64,000 nt of DNA from Desulfobacterales bacterium (GTDB taxonomy: Bacteria > Desulfobacterota > Desulfobacteria > Desulfobacterales > JAHEIW01): contig JASJAN010000010.1 in NCBI GenBank assembly GCA_030066985.1, forward strand, positions 1-64,000, given 5' to 3'. Positions 38,784 to 47,611 of the stretch are shown here, in pieces. Position numbers and translations under genes: made by a program. Positions within the stretch are counted from its first letter, which is position 1; each line of letters opens with the position of its first letter. The notes under the pieces are model-generated. The model worked only from the letters and a program-made list of their open reading frames with translations. It was not told where the DNA came from and made no database searches.

Positions 38784-39497
38784 ATGCAGGAATTTGACCA
38801 GGCCGAACTTGAAAAATACGATGGCAAAGATGGGCGCCCCATTTATATTGCTTACAAGGGCAACGTCTATGATGTGACCAACAGCAAATTGTGGAAAAAT
38901 GGCATGCATATGAAGCGCCATCATGCCGGCGAAGATTTAACGGCTGATATACAGGGGGCGCCGCATGAGCCCGATGTTTTAGAAAGATACCCCCAGGTGG
39001 GCACGCTGAAAGAAGAAGCAATTGCAGACGAACCTGAGATGCCCCGCTTTTTGGCCCGGCTGCTGGAAAAGCAGCCTTTCCTCAGACGGCATCCCCATCC
39101 GATGACGGTTCATTTTCCGATTGTTTTTACGTTTTCCACGTCGGTTTTTAACATTTTGTATTTGATGACCGGCATAAAGTCCCTGGAGGTCACTGCCCTG
39201 CATTGCCTGGCGGGCGGCATTTTGTTTACCGCTGTCGGCATTGCCACCGGCGTCTACACCTGGTGGTTGAATTACCTGGCCAAACCCATGCGACCCGTCA
39301 AAATCAAAATACCGCTGACCCTTTGCCTATTGGCCACCCAGATCATTCTGTTTGTCTGGCGCATCTCCGATCCGAATGTCCTCGATTCCATCCAGGGCGC
39401 CAGCATTTTGTATCTATTGCTCGTGCTGGCGATGATTCCGATGATTACGGTTATTGGGTGGTTTGGGGCTTCGATGACCTTCCCTGTCGAACACTAA
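38784..39497 (+). CDS. Cytochrome b5-domain / DUF2231-like membrane protein
   Basis: A 237-residue fusion. Residues 1-75 resemble a cytochrome b5-like heme domain (YKGNVYDVTNSKLW, then MHMKRHHAGEDLT holding the heme His region). Residues about 95-235 are a four-helix membrane domain beginning HPHPMTVHFPIVFTFS, typical of DUF2231, with conserved His suitable for heme. Probably a small membrane electron-transfer protein in contact with quinone. GAGGAGG before ATG; 25 bp below the UbiA gene, so co-transcribed. Confidence 0.78.
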   Translation: MQEFDQAELEKYDGKDGRPIYIAYKGNVYDVTNSKLWKNGMHMKRHHAGEDLTADIQGAPHEPDVLERYPQVGTLKEEAIADEPEMPRFLARLLEKQPFLRRHPHPMTVHFPIVFTFSTSVFNILYLMTGIKSLEVTALHCLAGGILFTAVGIATGVYTWWLNYLAKPMRPVKIKIPLTLCLLATQIILFVWRISDPNVLDSIQGASILYLLLVLAMIPMITVIGWFGASMTFPVEH

Positions 39498-39640
39498 AAC
39501 TCGTTTCTGAGCACTCATCTTTTGGCCCAGGGCGGTGTTGTCCCGCGAATTGAAATACTCACGTACTTCGTGTACGCTCCCTTTTCAATTCACGGGACGC
39601 CGTGCCCTGAACCAAAACCTGGGCGCTCAGAAACGAGTTT
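39497..39640. repeat. Long nested palindrome at a stop codon
   Basis: Outer arms AAACTCGTTTCTGAGC and GCTCAGAAACGAGTTT are exact complements; CCCAGGGCGG faces CCGTGCCCTG; inner arms TCCCGCGAATTGAAA and TTTTCAATTCACGGGA; apical ACGTACTTCGTGTACG. It begins in the stop codon of the b5/DUF2231 gene. Best-preserved example of the family. Confidence 0.85.
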
Positions 39641-40185
39641 ATTATTTTTGAATAAGGTCAATTTTTGAAGCGGCCCACGGCCTTTTGAACACCTTAATTT
39701 ATTAAAAATAAATGTGAAATCCCGCATTTTGCGGGAGCCCTCAAACAAGATCTAACGCCCTAAAAGCCGATTTAGTGTTTTTAGTAGAGACGTCGTTTAT
39801 CCCTGTCCAGCATAATTTGGAACCTATTGTGACGCTTCGGTCGAAAACTGGAAATTTCCCCCATGCGCTTGAAGATTAAAAATAATAGGTGTATAATGTT
39901 TTTATGGATAAACGAACTGCCATAAATGTTGATCAATTCCACGATACGCTCCGCAAAAAGCACATCTTGTGCCACGAACATGGGCCACCCCCTGTAACGA
40001 CCTGACTATTCACCTAGCTCCTGTAATTAAACAAGCACCGATTCAGCCAGTCTGAACTGGAAGTGGTTCGCTCTACTTTGACGGATCGCGCCTTTAACGA
40101 TCCTGTTCGGTCTCCACCACAGCTTTGCGGTGCGTTGTCTATCATTAACCATCAACACCATTATTTGCAAACATAGGAGGAAGAT
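39641..40185. other. Largely empty region before the cytidylate-kinase-like gene
   Basis: Holds a small hairpin TCCCGCATTTTGCGGGA (39719-39735) and one doubtful minus-strand ORF (39781-39981, listed separately). Otherwise no gene. TTGACG near 40078 could be a -35 box for the plus-strand gene at 40186. Confidence 0.45.
39781..39981 (-). CDS. Doubtful small ORF
   Basis: A 66-codon frame, MFVAQDVLFAERIVELINIYG at the start being longer than I can assign; hydrophobic middle (IIHLLFLIFK) and basic tail. GGGGGTGG lies close to the ATG, and a small hairpin follows 45 bp after the stop on this strand, which favours a real gene. It could also be the remnant of a longer lost gene. No family recognised. 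Confidence 0.3.
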   Translation of the reverse strand: MFVAQDVLFAERIVELINIYGSSFIHKNIIHLLFLIFKRMGEISSFRPKRHNRFQIMLDRDKRRLY

Positions 40186-40995
40186 ATGGCCGTTATTACT
40201 ATTTCAAGAGGATCTTACAGCCGTGGCAAAGAAATTGCCGAAAAAGTTGCTCAGAAGCTGGGTTACGAATGCATCTCAAGAGATCTGCTTCTGGAAGTGT
40301 CCAAGGAACACAATATACCCGAATTAAAGCTGGAGCATGCCATTCATGATGCACCCGGTATGCTCGAGCGCTTGAACCGCAAAGAAGAAAAATATATCGC
40401 TTACATCAAATCCGCACTTTTAGAGCACCTCAAAGTCGACAGCGTTGTCTATCACGGCCTTGCCGGCCATTTTTTTGTCAAAGACGTCCCGCACGCACTT
40501 AAGATAAGGGTCTTGTCGGATATGGAAGATCGGGTTCAGCTGGAAATGGAGCGCAAGAACATCGATGCCGAAGAAGCTCGCAGCATGCTTGAAAAAGACG
40601 ATGAAGAGCGTCGCAAATGGAGCCGACGCCTTTACGGGATTGATACGGCTGATCCCAGTCTGTACGATCTGGTTGTCCACATCAAGCAACTAACGGTGGA
40701 TGACGCCGTTGATTTGATTTGCGACACTGTCTCCAAGGAGCATTTCAAAACAACCCCTGAATCGCAGCGCCAGATCGAAGATCTGGCTTTGAGTGCCGCC
40801 ATAAACAAGGCGCTTATAGACGTAGGACCGGACATCAGCGTCTGTGTTGACAATCAGACCGCTTATATTGACACTGAAGCGGCCATCTGCGCTGAGGAAA
40901 GTTTTGTAAAGGAAATCAGAGAAGTGGTTGAAACTTTCGAGGGCATATCGGATATCAAGATCGACTGCCATCCAATCGTTGCGCTGAGCGAATAA
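40186..40995 (+). CDS. Cytidylate-kinase-like family protein
   Basis: A 269-residue P-loop protein. Nucleotide-binding ISRGSYSRGKEIAEKVAQ near the N-terminus, then the CISRDLLLEVS segment and LID-like KDDEERRKW SRRLYG, as in AAA_26 cytidylate-kinase-like proteins; the C-terminal 60 residues (about 205-269) form an extra small alpha/beta domain. True cytidylate kinases differ in the substrate loop, so the substrate is unknown. AGGAGG before ATG. Stands alone and is convergent with the methyltransferase gene. Confidence 0.8.
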   Translation: MAVITISRGSYSRGKEIAEKVAQKLGYECISRDLLLEVSKEHNIPELKLEHAIHDAPGMLERLNRKEEKYIAYIKSALLEHLKVDSVVYHGLAGHFFVKDVPHALKIRVLSDMEDRVQLEMERKNIDAEEARSMLEKDDEERRKWSRRLYGIDTADPSLYDLVVHIKQLTVDDAVDLICDTVSKEHFKTTPESQRQIEDLALSAAINKALIDVGPDISVCVDNQTAYIDTEAAICAEESFVKEIREVVETFEGISDIKIDCHPIVALSE

Positions 40996-41004
40996 GGTAA
41001 ACGG

Positions 41005-41038
41005 CAACGGTGTGCAAAATGAAAATTGCGCACCGTTG
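41005..41038. terminator. Bidirectional hairpin between convergent genes
   Basis: CAACGGTGTGCAA and TTGCGCACCGTTG pair over 13 positions with one G-U wobble, ten bases after the kinase-like stop and 50 before the methyltransferase end. No long T-run. Confidence 0.6.
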
Positions 41039-41090
41039 AAGTCAAACTGTCGGATAGCGGCATTCACAAAGCTTTGGCCATTCAACTGGT

Positions 41091-41741
41091 TCAGTCTAAC
41101 ACCACCTTGCAGGCATCCTCATGGCGGGCGCAGGAAATGGACTGGCTGTCGGCTTTAACGCCCACCCCCAAAATGCCCATGCTTTTGAGCTCAAAGCTGT
41201 GGGTTAGTGTTAAATTGACGTCTTGAAACGCGCGGCGCAGGTCCTGGCTATTGAAGCGATCTTTTTGCGGATGGACGAGAAGATGTTTGGTGATAAAGTT
41301 TTGATACAGACTGGGATAGTATTCTTCCATAAAATAGACGCCACCGTGTTTTAACACCCGGTTAACTTCAGCCAAGCCATCTCTCCAAGCAGGAACGTGG
41401 TGTAAAAATCCAAAGCCAAATACGGCATCCAGAGATTGATCTGCATAAGGTAGCCGGGTCGCATCACCAACACACAGGGAAATGCGGCAGCCGTTGTGAC
41501 CATGTATACGGCGGCTTGCCTTTAGGATCATTTGCAGGTCCAAATCTAGAAGATATAGTCGGGTGGGTTGATACACCTTGCGGATTAGGTTGGCACCGAC
41601 TCCCCGCCCGCAGCCCACTTCTAAAATGGTACTGCCGGTCTTCAAAGCGACTGTGCCTCTAAACCACTGCATCACTAGATTTTGCTTAATGTGTCTGACC
41701 GGACTGTTTACAAACCAGCGCTCTAATCTGTTCAGTTTCAT
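41091..41741 (-). CDS. Class I SAM-dependent methyltransferase
   Basis: A 216-residue methyltransferase. Motif I ILEVGCGRGVGANL, acidic motif LLDLDLQM, motif IV DAVFGFGFLHHV and post-motif VLKHGGVYFMEE. Sits 30 bp below ubiE on the same strand, so it may share a quinone or lipid substrate, but the family is too broad for a substrate call. Confidence 0.85.
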   Translation of the reverse strand: MKLNRLERWFVNSPVRHIKQNLVMQWFRGTVALKTGSTILEVGCGRGVGANLIRKVYQPTRLYLLDLDLQMILKASRRIHGHNGCRISLCVGDATRLPYADQSLDAVFGFGFLHHVPAWRDGLAEVNRVLKHGGVYFMEEYYPSLYQNFITKHLLVHPQKDRFNSQDLRRAFQDVNLTLTHSFELKSMGILGVGVKADSQSISCARHEDACKVVLD

Positions 41742-41771
41742 TTTACGAATTTCAATATTGGGTTTTAATTA

Positions 41772-42578
41772 TTATTTGACTGCCAGATGAATAACAGCGA
41801 TTCCGTTGGTCAGACTGCGATATGTTACCTGTGAAAAACCAATTTTGGTGAGTAACGCTGCAAGTTCATCCGGCAGCGGAAACATACGAATAGACTCCGG
41901 CAAATGGGTATAGGCTTTGCGGTTTCCGGCAATCAATTGGCCCAGAAACGGCATGATATAAAACGAGTAAAAATCATAAAGCCAGCGAAATACAGGCCAG
42001 GTGGGTTTGGAAAACTCCAAGCACATGAGTTTCCCACCAGGCCTCAACACGCGGTACATTTCTTCAAATCCTTTTTCCATATTCGTCACATTGCGAATGC
42101 CAAAACCCACCATGGCGGTATCAAAATGGTGGTCAGGAAAAGAAATCGACTCGGCATTTCCCTGGATGTACCCCATCCGATCTTCAATATCGGTGCCAAT
42201 CACTTTGTGGATGCCGGCCTGTATCATGGCCCGATTGAGGTCATAAATAACAACGCGACCGGCAGAACCGACTGCTCTGGCAGCCAAAATCGCCAGGTCG
42301 CCGGTGCCGCCGCAGACATCCAGGATGCGATTGCCAGGGGCCAAATTGATCATTCTGACAGCTGTGCGCTTCCAGGCGTAATGTATACCGAAACTTAACA
42401 GGGTGTTCATGAAATCATAGTGGCGGGCTACCGAGTTAAAATGCTGAATAACCCGATCGGTTTTAGCAGTAGCACTGATGCGCTCATAACCAAAATAAGC
42501 CTTATCGTCACTTTTTGACCTGTTTTTAATTTGTGTTTGGCGTTTTTTCTCTTCGAGCCATTCCATATTTTTTCCCAT
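41772..42578 (-). CDS. ubiE: UbiE/MenG demethylmenaquinone methyltransferase
   Basis: A 268-residue methyltransferase that C-methylates the quinone ring, last step of menaquinone synthesis. Family signatures YDFMNTLLSFGIHYAWKR (YDxMN near the start), motif I ILDVCGGTGDLA, GFGIRNVTNMEKG and the terminal LTNGIAVIHLAVK. It has about 30 extra basic residues at the N-terminus (MGKNMEWLEEKKRQTQ). Works downstream of a UbiA enzyme such as that at 37811, and would supply the quinone pool used by SQR, the Hdr membrane protein and ACIII. Confidence 0.9.
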   Translation of the reverse strand: MGKNMEWLEEKKRQTQIKNRSKSDDKAYFGYERISATAKTDRVIQHFNSVARHYDFMNTLLSFGIHYAWKRTAVRMINLAPGNRILDVCGGTGDLAILAARAVGSAGRVVIYDLNRAMIQAGIHKVIGTDIEDRMGYIQGNAESISFPDHHFDTAMVGFGIRNVTNMEKGFEEMYRVLRPGGKLMCLEFSKPTWPVFRWLYDFYSFYIMPFLGQLIAGNRKAYTHLPESIRMFPLPDELAALLTKIGFSQVTYRSLTNGIAVIHLAVK

Positions 42579-42970
42579 TCCATGAGAAAATATATACCTA
42601 ATTTTCGGTAAAAATTGCCGAAATTAAGGATAACATAATCAGATTAACGTTAAAGTTCAACCTGAAGATTCGACTTTGGGTAATTGGGCCGTATGACCCA
42701 AGAATCATGGATTGATCATAATTCAAACGGCGAATGTGCTGATAGTCAATGATTTGACAGCCTTCGACCAATTACCAATGACTAGCCCGACTGAAATTTT
42801 GGCTAACGTTTCGCACTTATTCACGAAATGAAAAAGATTGTTTTTAATAGAAAATTTGGCATGAATTCTGCTTTTAGAAATAGGGTCATATCTATTGACT
42901 ACGCTGCTTGCAACAATAGATTCAAGCTCCGTGGATGCGGTATTTTATGGCCGGAACAGGAGACATAGAG
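42579..42970. other. Regulatory region of the Cys-rich microprotein
   Basis: No ORF. Contains inverted GGTAATTGG (42679-42687) and CCAATTACC (42778-42786), about 70-200 bp above a sigma-54 promoter, where activator sites normally lie. The left end must also hold the ubiE promoter on the other strand. Confidence 0.5.
42857..42872 (+). promoter_or_regulatory. Sigma-54 (-24/-12) promoter
   Basis: TGGCATGAATTCTGCT has the invariant GG (42858-42859) and GC (42870-42871) exactly ten bases apart and differs from TGGCAC-N5-TTGCT at two positions. It would start transcription about 12 bp on and serve the gene at 42971. Confidence 0.7.
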
Positions 42971-43153
42971 ATGAGTTGTTCTGAAACCAACTATTGTAAA
43001 AAGGAAAAAATGTCCGTCTGTACCGCTGAAGATTCCAAACAACAGGAAAAATGTAGCTTTTTCGAAAAATCAAGCTACGAACATCGATGTATGTACTTCA
43101 TCTTTGATGAGTATTGCGATTGTCTTAACGCGCAAATACATACGAAACGGTAA
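42971..43153 (+). CDS. Cys-rich microprotein under sigma-54 control
   Basis: A 60-residue protein with seven Cys (3, 9, 17, 28, 40, 49, 51), no signal peptide and a mixed charged sequence. The Cys spacing fits no ferredoxin or rubredoxin I know; a metal-binding or redox role is possible. The frame opens at 42935, but AGGAG lies before the ATG at 42971. The sigma-54 promoter implies inducible expression by an enhancer-binding protein. Function unknown. Confidence 0.65.
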   Translation: MSCSETNYCKKEKMSVCTAEDSKQQEKCSFFEKSSYEHRCMYFIFDEYCDCLNAQIHTKR

Positions 43154-43346
43154 ACGGTCAGATTAAAGCCAGGACAGATATTTCAACAGAGGTTCCCGGA
43201 TGAGCCGCCTGGAGGCGAACCAGCAGGATCGCGGTTCCATGACGGTTAGATAGGGCAAAGGTACGAGGTTTTAAACCCCAAAATGACAGATTGGTTATTC
43301 TGGGTGCCCTTGCGGTGAGAAAATAACGCCCCCCTAAATTCCCCTT

Positions 43347-45758
43347 TTAAGCTTCGGCAAACTTCTTTGCCAGATCATTATCGATAACATAAATGCAGAT
43401 TTCTTTGGCACCCTGTTGGGTATATTTGCATTTTTCACATAAATTATTAATCAGATAGGTGACATCGTCTCTGATGCGCTTGTCATAGGTTTTAAAATCT
43501 TCGTGATCGTAATCTTTGATGGCCCGCCGAAAGTTTTCGTTTTTAAGAAAAGGATCCAGCACTTTTTCCTTCAAATTGTGCACATAACGATCATGCATTG
43601 ACTGGTATATCTTGGTTTCTGAGATTGGAACACCCTCTACCATGATTTCCTGGGTAAGTGTTTTGGAGGTATATTCCTTCTGGGTCTCATCTCGAAACGT
43701 TTTGCGTTGATTACGATCAGCCTTGGGTCCCAGCAATTTTTTCTCGATGCTTTCCAGAAATTCTTCTGTAATTTCAAGCTTTTCATTGGTGTAGGTGCAG
43801 GTCTCAATTGAACCGATCTCAAAATTAATGGCAAACAGATAGTTTTGGATCTCCCTGGCAATCTGTTCTTCATTATAGTAGTAGAGCGATTCCTTGACCT
43901 CTTGCAGGATGGTGTAATCATACATGCGCAGCAGGGAATCCAAAAACCCACCGGGGATCAAATCTCTGATTTCCTTGCGGGCTTTGGTAAAAAAATTGCA
44001 CAGATCTGACATATTGATGAGCTTATCTTCTTTGGCATAGGTCGAGTAAAATCGATTAAAAATGTTGATGGAATCACGACCAGAGATACCTTTTTCACCT
44101 TCGGTTTCAGATTCGGCAATAATTTTACGCCGTTTCTTGGCGGTCAGTCGCTTGCGGTCCTTTTGCAACAACCAGGTGGGTATATATCCGGTATAGATTT
44201 CCATTTTTAGCAGCTGTAAATTTTCATCACAAAAAAGACGATAGCGTGCGGGGTCTTTGATCCAATTCAACATGGCGTCTGATTTGGTATTCAAACGGGT
44301 GGAGATAATAACTCTGGCAAAATTGTGCAGCACCCGCGGCAGGAAACGTTCATCAATATGCCGGCCAAAAATATTACGATAAATCTCCACTTCGGTGGAA
44401 AGATCCATTACATACGGTATTTTGATATATTCAACCCGGTCCAAAAACGATTGAAATCCCTGGATATTTTTTTCATCTTCTGGATTCATCACCGCCAGCA
44501 GCAGGGAGTTGACATTTTCTTCAATATCTTCCACCTTGTGGACTCCCTCACTGATGATATTGTGCAACTCGATTAAGCGCTCGGTATTGTGGGATTTGAT
44601 GTCCATGAGGGCATAAATCCCGTTATTGGTCTTGGCGTATTGTGAAAAAATGTATTTGACCAGATTGCTATCCCTGAGAAAATTGTTGATGCGCCGCTGG
44701 AGCATCATATTGCTAAGCACATTTTGTTTCATGGGGTGGTCTCCGGGATTAAACACACTGATGCCTTCACCCAAGCGGCGGCTGAAGCGATAGGGTCGCG
44801 CATACAGCATTTCAAATACCCGTTGAGGGCTCTTTAACCGGCTTAAAAGAGCTTCGTACAATGAACTGCAGATCGTACAGGGCTGATCTCTAAACACCCA
44901 ATCATATTCTTTTTCGGTGGATAGCTGCCATTTAAATTTGTCGTTTTTAAATAAATCATCAAAAAATTCGCGGCGATAATGCTTGGGAATCATTAGCAGA
45001 GGATTGTCATGGCTGGGGCAGGGGATCTCAACAAAATCCTCATCAATATAGGGGGTGTCGGAACCATTGAGCAACTCCTCTGCATCGGTGGATGAATTGA
45101 GCAGCCTTTTGCCACCAGCGGAAGGGTTCAGATCCGCATCTGTGTTTTCCAGCAGGCCGGAAAGCTGTTTGAGAATGGGATGGGCCTCATAATCTTTATA
45201 TTGGCCGAAGGTGTTGCGGTCAAAGCGCCAGACCGTCTCATATCGAAAGCCGGATTCGGTATTGGCGTACTCTTCAAACTTGGTGAGCATGTTATTCAAG
45301 AAGGTACTTTTACCGCAGCCTGGCGGCCCTTTAAAGATATAGATCTTGTTTTGCTGGGTGCCGCGCTTGAGCGATTCCACTAGGTTCACCAGGCGGTTGG
45401 CAAAAAGACGATCGGCAAAAAATGGGTTGTCAGTTCCTTCTACGAACAGTTTGCTGCAATCATAATAGGCAAAGTTGATGGATTCTGGGTCATCGGGGTA
45501 TTCATCAACACCTTCACCAACATAGGCCTTCATCATATCGTGAAACACCTGAAAAATATTACGTGTCACGGTTTTGGGCTGGTTAACCAGCTCATTGAGA
45601 AAGACCTCAAAGGAAATCGAGGTGCGCTGCTCCTGGGTACTCATATTCTGGTTAAGATTGAGCATCGCTTTTTTGATACTATCTTCAGCGCCAATATCAG
45701 CTTTGGCTTCCTTTTCCCCTTTTTTTAAGGCTTTGATGGCTTTTTTTACTTTGCCCAT
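43347..45758 (-). CDS. PrkA-type AAA protein kinase, long form
   Basis: An 803-residue relative of PrkA/YeaG. Walker A FKGPPGCGKSTF near residue 146; the AAA part is interrupted by a roughly 100-residue insert with CPSHDNPLLMIPKHYRREFF and QPCTICSSLYEALLSR, the latter suggesting a metal-binding Cys pair; the C-terminal 200 residues are charged and helical (EKKLLGPKADRNQRKTFRDE is family-like). It is about 150 residues longer than E. coli YeaG and than the paralogue at 49707. Last gene of the cluster, 18 bp below spoVR. Family members act in stationary-phase and nitrogen stress; kinase substrates are unknown. Confidence 0.88.
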   Translation of the reverse strand: MGKVKKAIKALKKGEKEAKADIGAEDSIKKAMLNLNQNMSTQEQRTSISFEVFLNELVNQPKTVTRNIFQVFHDMMKAYVGEGVDEYPDDPESINFAYYDCSKLFVEGTDNPFFADRLFANRLVNLVESLKRGTQQNKIYIFKGPPGCGKSTFLNNMLTKFEEYANTESGFRYETVWRFDRNTFGQYKDYEAHPILKQLSGLLENTDADLNPSAGGKRLLNSSTDAEELLNGSDTPYIDEDFVEIPCPSHDNPLLMIPKHYRREFFDDLFKNDKFKWQLSTEKEYDWVFRDQPCTICSSLYEALLSRLKSPQRVFEMLYARPYRFSRRLGEGISVFNPGDHPMKQNVLSNMMLQRRINNFLRDSNLVKYIFSQYAKTNNGIYALMDIKSHNTERLIELHNIISEGVHKVEDIEENVNSLLLAVMNPEDEKNIQGFQSFLDRVEYIKIPYVMDLSTEVEIYRNIFGRHIDERFLPRVLHNFARVIISTRLNTKSDAMLNWIKDPARYRLFCDENLQLLKMEIYTGYIPTWLLQKDRKRLTAKKRRKIIAESETEGEKGISGRDSINIFNRFYSTYAKEDKLINMSDLCNFFTKARKEIRDLIPGGFLDSLLRMYDYTILQEVKESLYYYNEEQIAREIQNYLFAINFEIGSIETCTYTNEKLEITEEFLESIEKKLLGPKADRNQRKTFRDETQKEYTSKTLTQEIMVEGVPISETKIYQSMHDRYVHNLKEKVLDPFLKNENFRRAIKDYDHEDFKTYDKRIRDDVTYLINNLCEKCKYTQQGAKEICIYVIDNDLAKKFAEA

Positions 45759-45776
45759 GAGGTCTTCTCTCCGGTA

Positions 45777-47462
45777 TTAACTTGCTGCTGGTTTGTGGAC
45801 ATCTGAGTTCGCTAAAGTGACTTTGGACAGCTTGCGGTCTTTCATGGTGTATAATACCCGTCCCCATTTTATATCCATTTGTTTGCCCGCCTCCTCAGTT
45901 GGCAGTGCCATGCCCGGAATCGGAATCCGAATCTGTTGCGGTTCGACCTTTTCCACCTCACTGGTTTCCAGTTTGACGGTAGCGCCCCACATATATTCGA
46001 TGCCCATCATGGTATTGGCAATAAATTCTTTAACGAGCGGTTTGCCCTCGAAGTGATGATATAAATAAAGGTCTCCATTTTTGGATTTTTCCAAATCGAT
46101 GATGATATGGGGCGGATGATACAGGGTATCAAAGAGCATCTGGCGATAATCTTCTGCTTTGCGGCTTTTTACGTAATATTCCCAGACACCCCTGTTCTGA
46201 TTGAGCCGTTTGCCGGCCACAAACAAATTATTTCGATTGATAAAATCCTGATCGACAAACGTGTTAATGAACATAAAATCGTTCAGGTTTTCGCGGACAT
46301 TATAAACAAAGGCCTGGCCGCTTCCGGTTTTGGCATCAAATTTTTCCCTTTGGCGGGCATCCCGTAAGCGTTTAAACTCGATTGAATATTTGCCTTTATC
46401 CGCCAGTTCCTCGATGTAATGGAAAATCCGCATCCCCAAAGCATAGGGATTCATTCCCACCCGCGGCAATGACGTCACGAAGGCATGGGTACGGGCAAAA
46501 TCGACCTCGTGTCCTTCGATGCGGTCGTCCTGCAAAAACAGCTTCTCGTGCCAGTAGCTGGCCCAACCTTCATTCATGATTTTGGTTCGGATTTGAGGCT
46601 GAAAAAACAAAGAGGTCTTGCGAACCATCTCGATTACCGGTTTCATCCAGCGATTTTCTTCCTTGTTCAAAAAGTCGGAATGTTTCAATATATGCTGCAC
46701 CAAATCCAGCTTTTGATCGGTGCCTTCTTTGAGGCGTTTTTTATAGATGGCATCAAATTCCGGATATTTCCGAAGCACTTCCGCAAAAAAGGCTTTTTCG
46801 CCATGATCCTTGCTGGTTTTGATGCACTCGTTGTACCGTTCAACCTCTTTTATATATTCATTGATTTTTACCTGTTTTTGAGATTGTAAAAATTCATCAA
46901 AATAAAAATCCAGCATCTTTGATTTGTTGGCAATCTGCGGCCGGTTCCAGGTGGCCAATTCACTGTGGTATCCTACCAGATTATCGATGCTGCGGGCAAA
47001 CTCAATGACGTAGTCCAACCAGCGGCCCTTTTCGGATCGGAATTTAGCGATCATGCGTTTATCCGATAGTGCACGGCCGGTGAAGTCATATTCCCAGGTG
47101 TGCCGAAAATACAAATTGTTCTGGAAAAAATCGATATGGGCCAGCACATGGTAAAAAATCATGACATTCATCCAGTCCGGATTGTTGTCATTGTAGTATG
47201 AGATGGCCGGGCGCGTATTGATTACCGTTTCATAGGGATTGCTGGGGTACAGTTCGTAACGGCCCTTTTCTTTGAGCACTTCGACATCATGAACCCAGTA
47301 ATCATAGAGAGTGGGGATCATCAATTTGGGGGTCAGTTCGATCAAATCCCGGTTGGTGACAATATATTCCAGGGTTTCATCCTGAAAGTTCAGCCCGGCT
47401 TCCCGGGCCCGCTCTTTGCACCCTTCCATGATCTTTTTGGTATGCTGATCAATTAATTCCAT
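45777..47462 (-). CDS. spoVR: SpoVR family protein
   Basis: A 561-residue SpoVR/YcgB-type protein. Family blocks include NEGWASYWHEKLF (metal-binding-like HExx region), NPYALGMRIFHYIEE and VYNVRENLNDFMFINTFVD (the latter split as NVRENLNDFMF and NTFVD). No signal peptide or membrane segment. SpoVR is regularly linked to PrkA and DUF444, as here: DUF444 above, PrkA below. Biochemical function is not established. Length is within the family range. Confidence 0.92.
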   Translation of the reverse strand: MELIDQHTKKIMEGCKERAREAGLNFQDETLEYIVTNRDLIELTPKLMIPTLYDYWVHDVEVLKEKGRYELYPSNPYETVINTRPAISYYNDNNPDWMNVMIFYHVLAHIDFFQNNLYFRHTWEYDFTGRALSDKRMIAKFRSEKGRWLDYVIEFARSIDNLVGYHSELATWNRPQIANKSKMLDFYFDEFLQSQKQVKINEYIKEVERYNECIKTSKDHGEKAFFAEVLRKYPEFDAIYKKRLKEGTDQKLDLVQHILKHSDFLNKEENRWMKPVIEMVRKTSLFFQPQIRTKIMNEGWASYWHEKLFLQDDRIEGHEVDFARTHAFVTSLPRVGMNPYALGMRIFHYIEELADKGKYSIEFKRLRDARQREKFDAKTGSGQAFVYNVRENLNDFMFINTFVDQDFINRNNLFVAGKRLNQNRGVWEYYVKSRKAEDYRQMLFDTLYHPPHIIIDLEKSKNGDLYLYHHFEGKPLVKEFIANTMMGIEYMWGATVKLETSEVEKVEPQQIRIPIPGMALPTEEAGKQMDIKWGRVLYTMKDRKLSKVTLANSDVHKPAAS

Positions 47463-47484
47463 TCGGTATACACCTTAAAGAAGG

Positions 47485-47588
47485 TTTCACCACAGAGCTC
47501 ACAGAGATCACAGAGTAATTTTATAAGATTTCATCTTCTCTTGTTTGTGTATTCAATCTCTGCGCGCTCTGAGTTCGCTGTGGTTAAA
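47485..47588. repeat. CACAGAG/CTCTGCG inverted repeat
   Basis: TTCACCACAGAG CTCACAGAG ATCACAGAG on the left (nine-base units) and TCAATCTCTGCGCGCTCTGAG with GCTGTGGTTAA on the right. Sister of 37655-37780; fills the DUF444-spoVR gap. Confidence 0.7.
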
Positions 47589-47611
47589 CATAGATGCCAG
47601 ATATTAATCGG

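Noticed and set aside
39641-40185. tRNA or attachment site in the gap
   Set aside because: No TpsiC-like GGTTCGAATCC arm or cloverleaf, and no integrase nearby.
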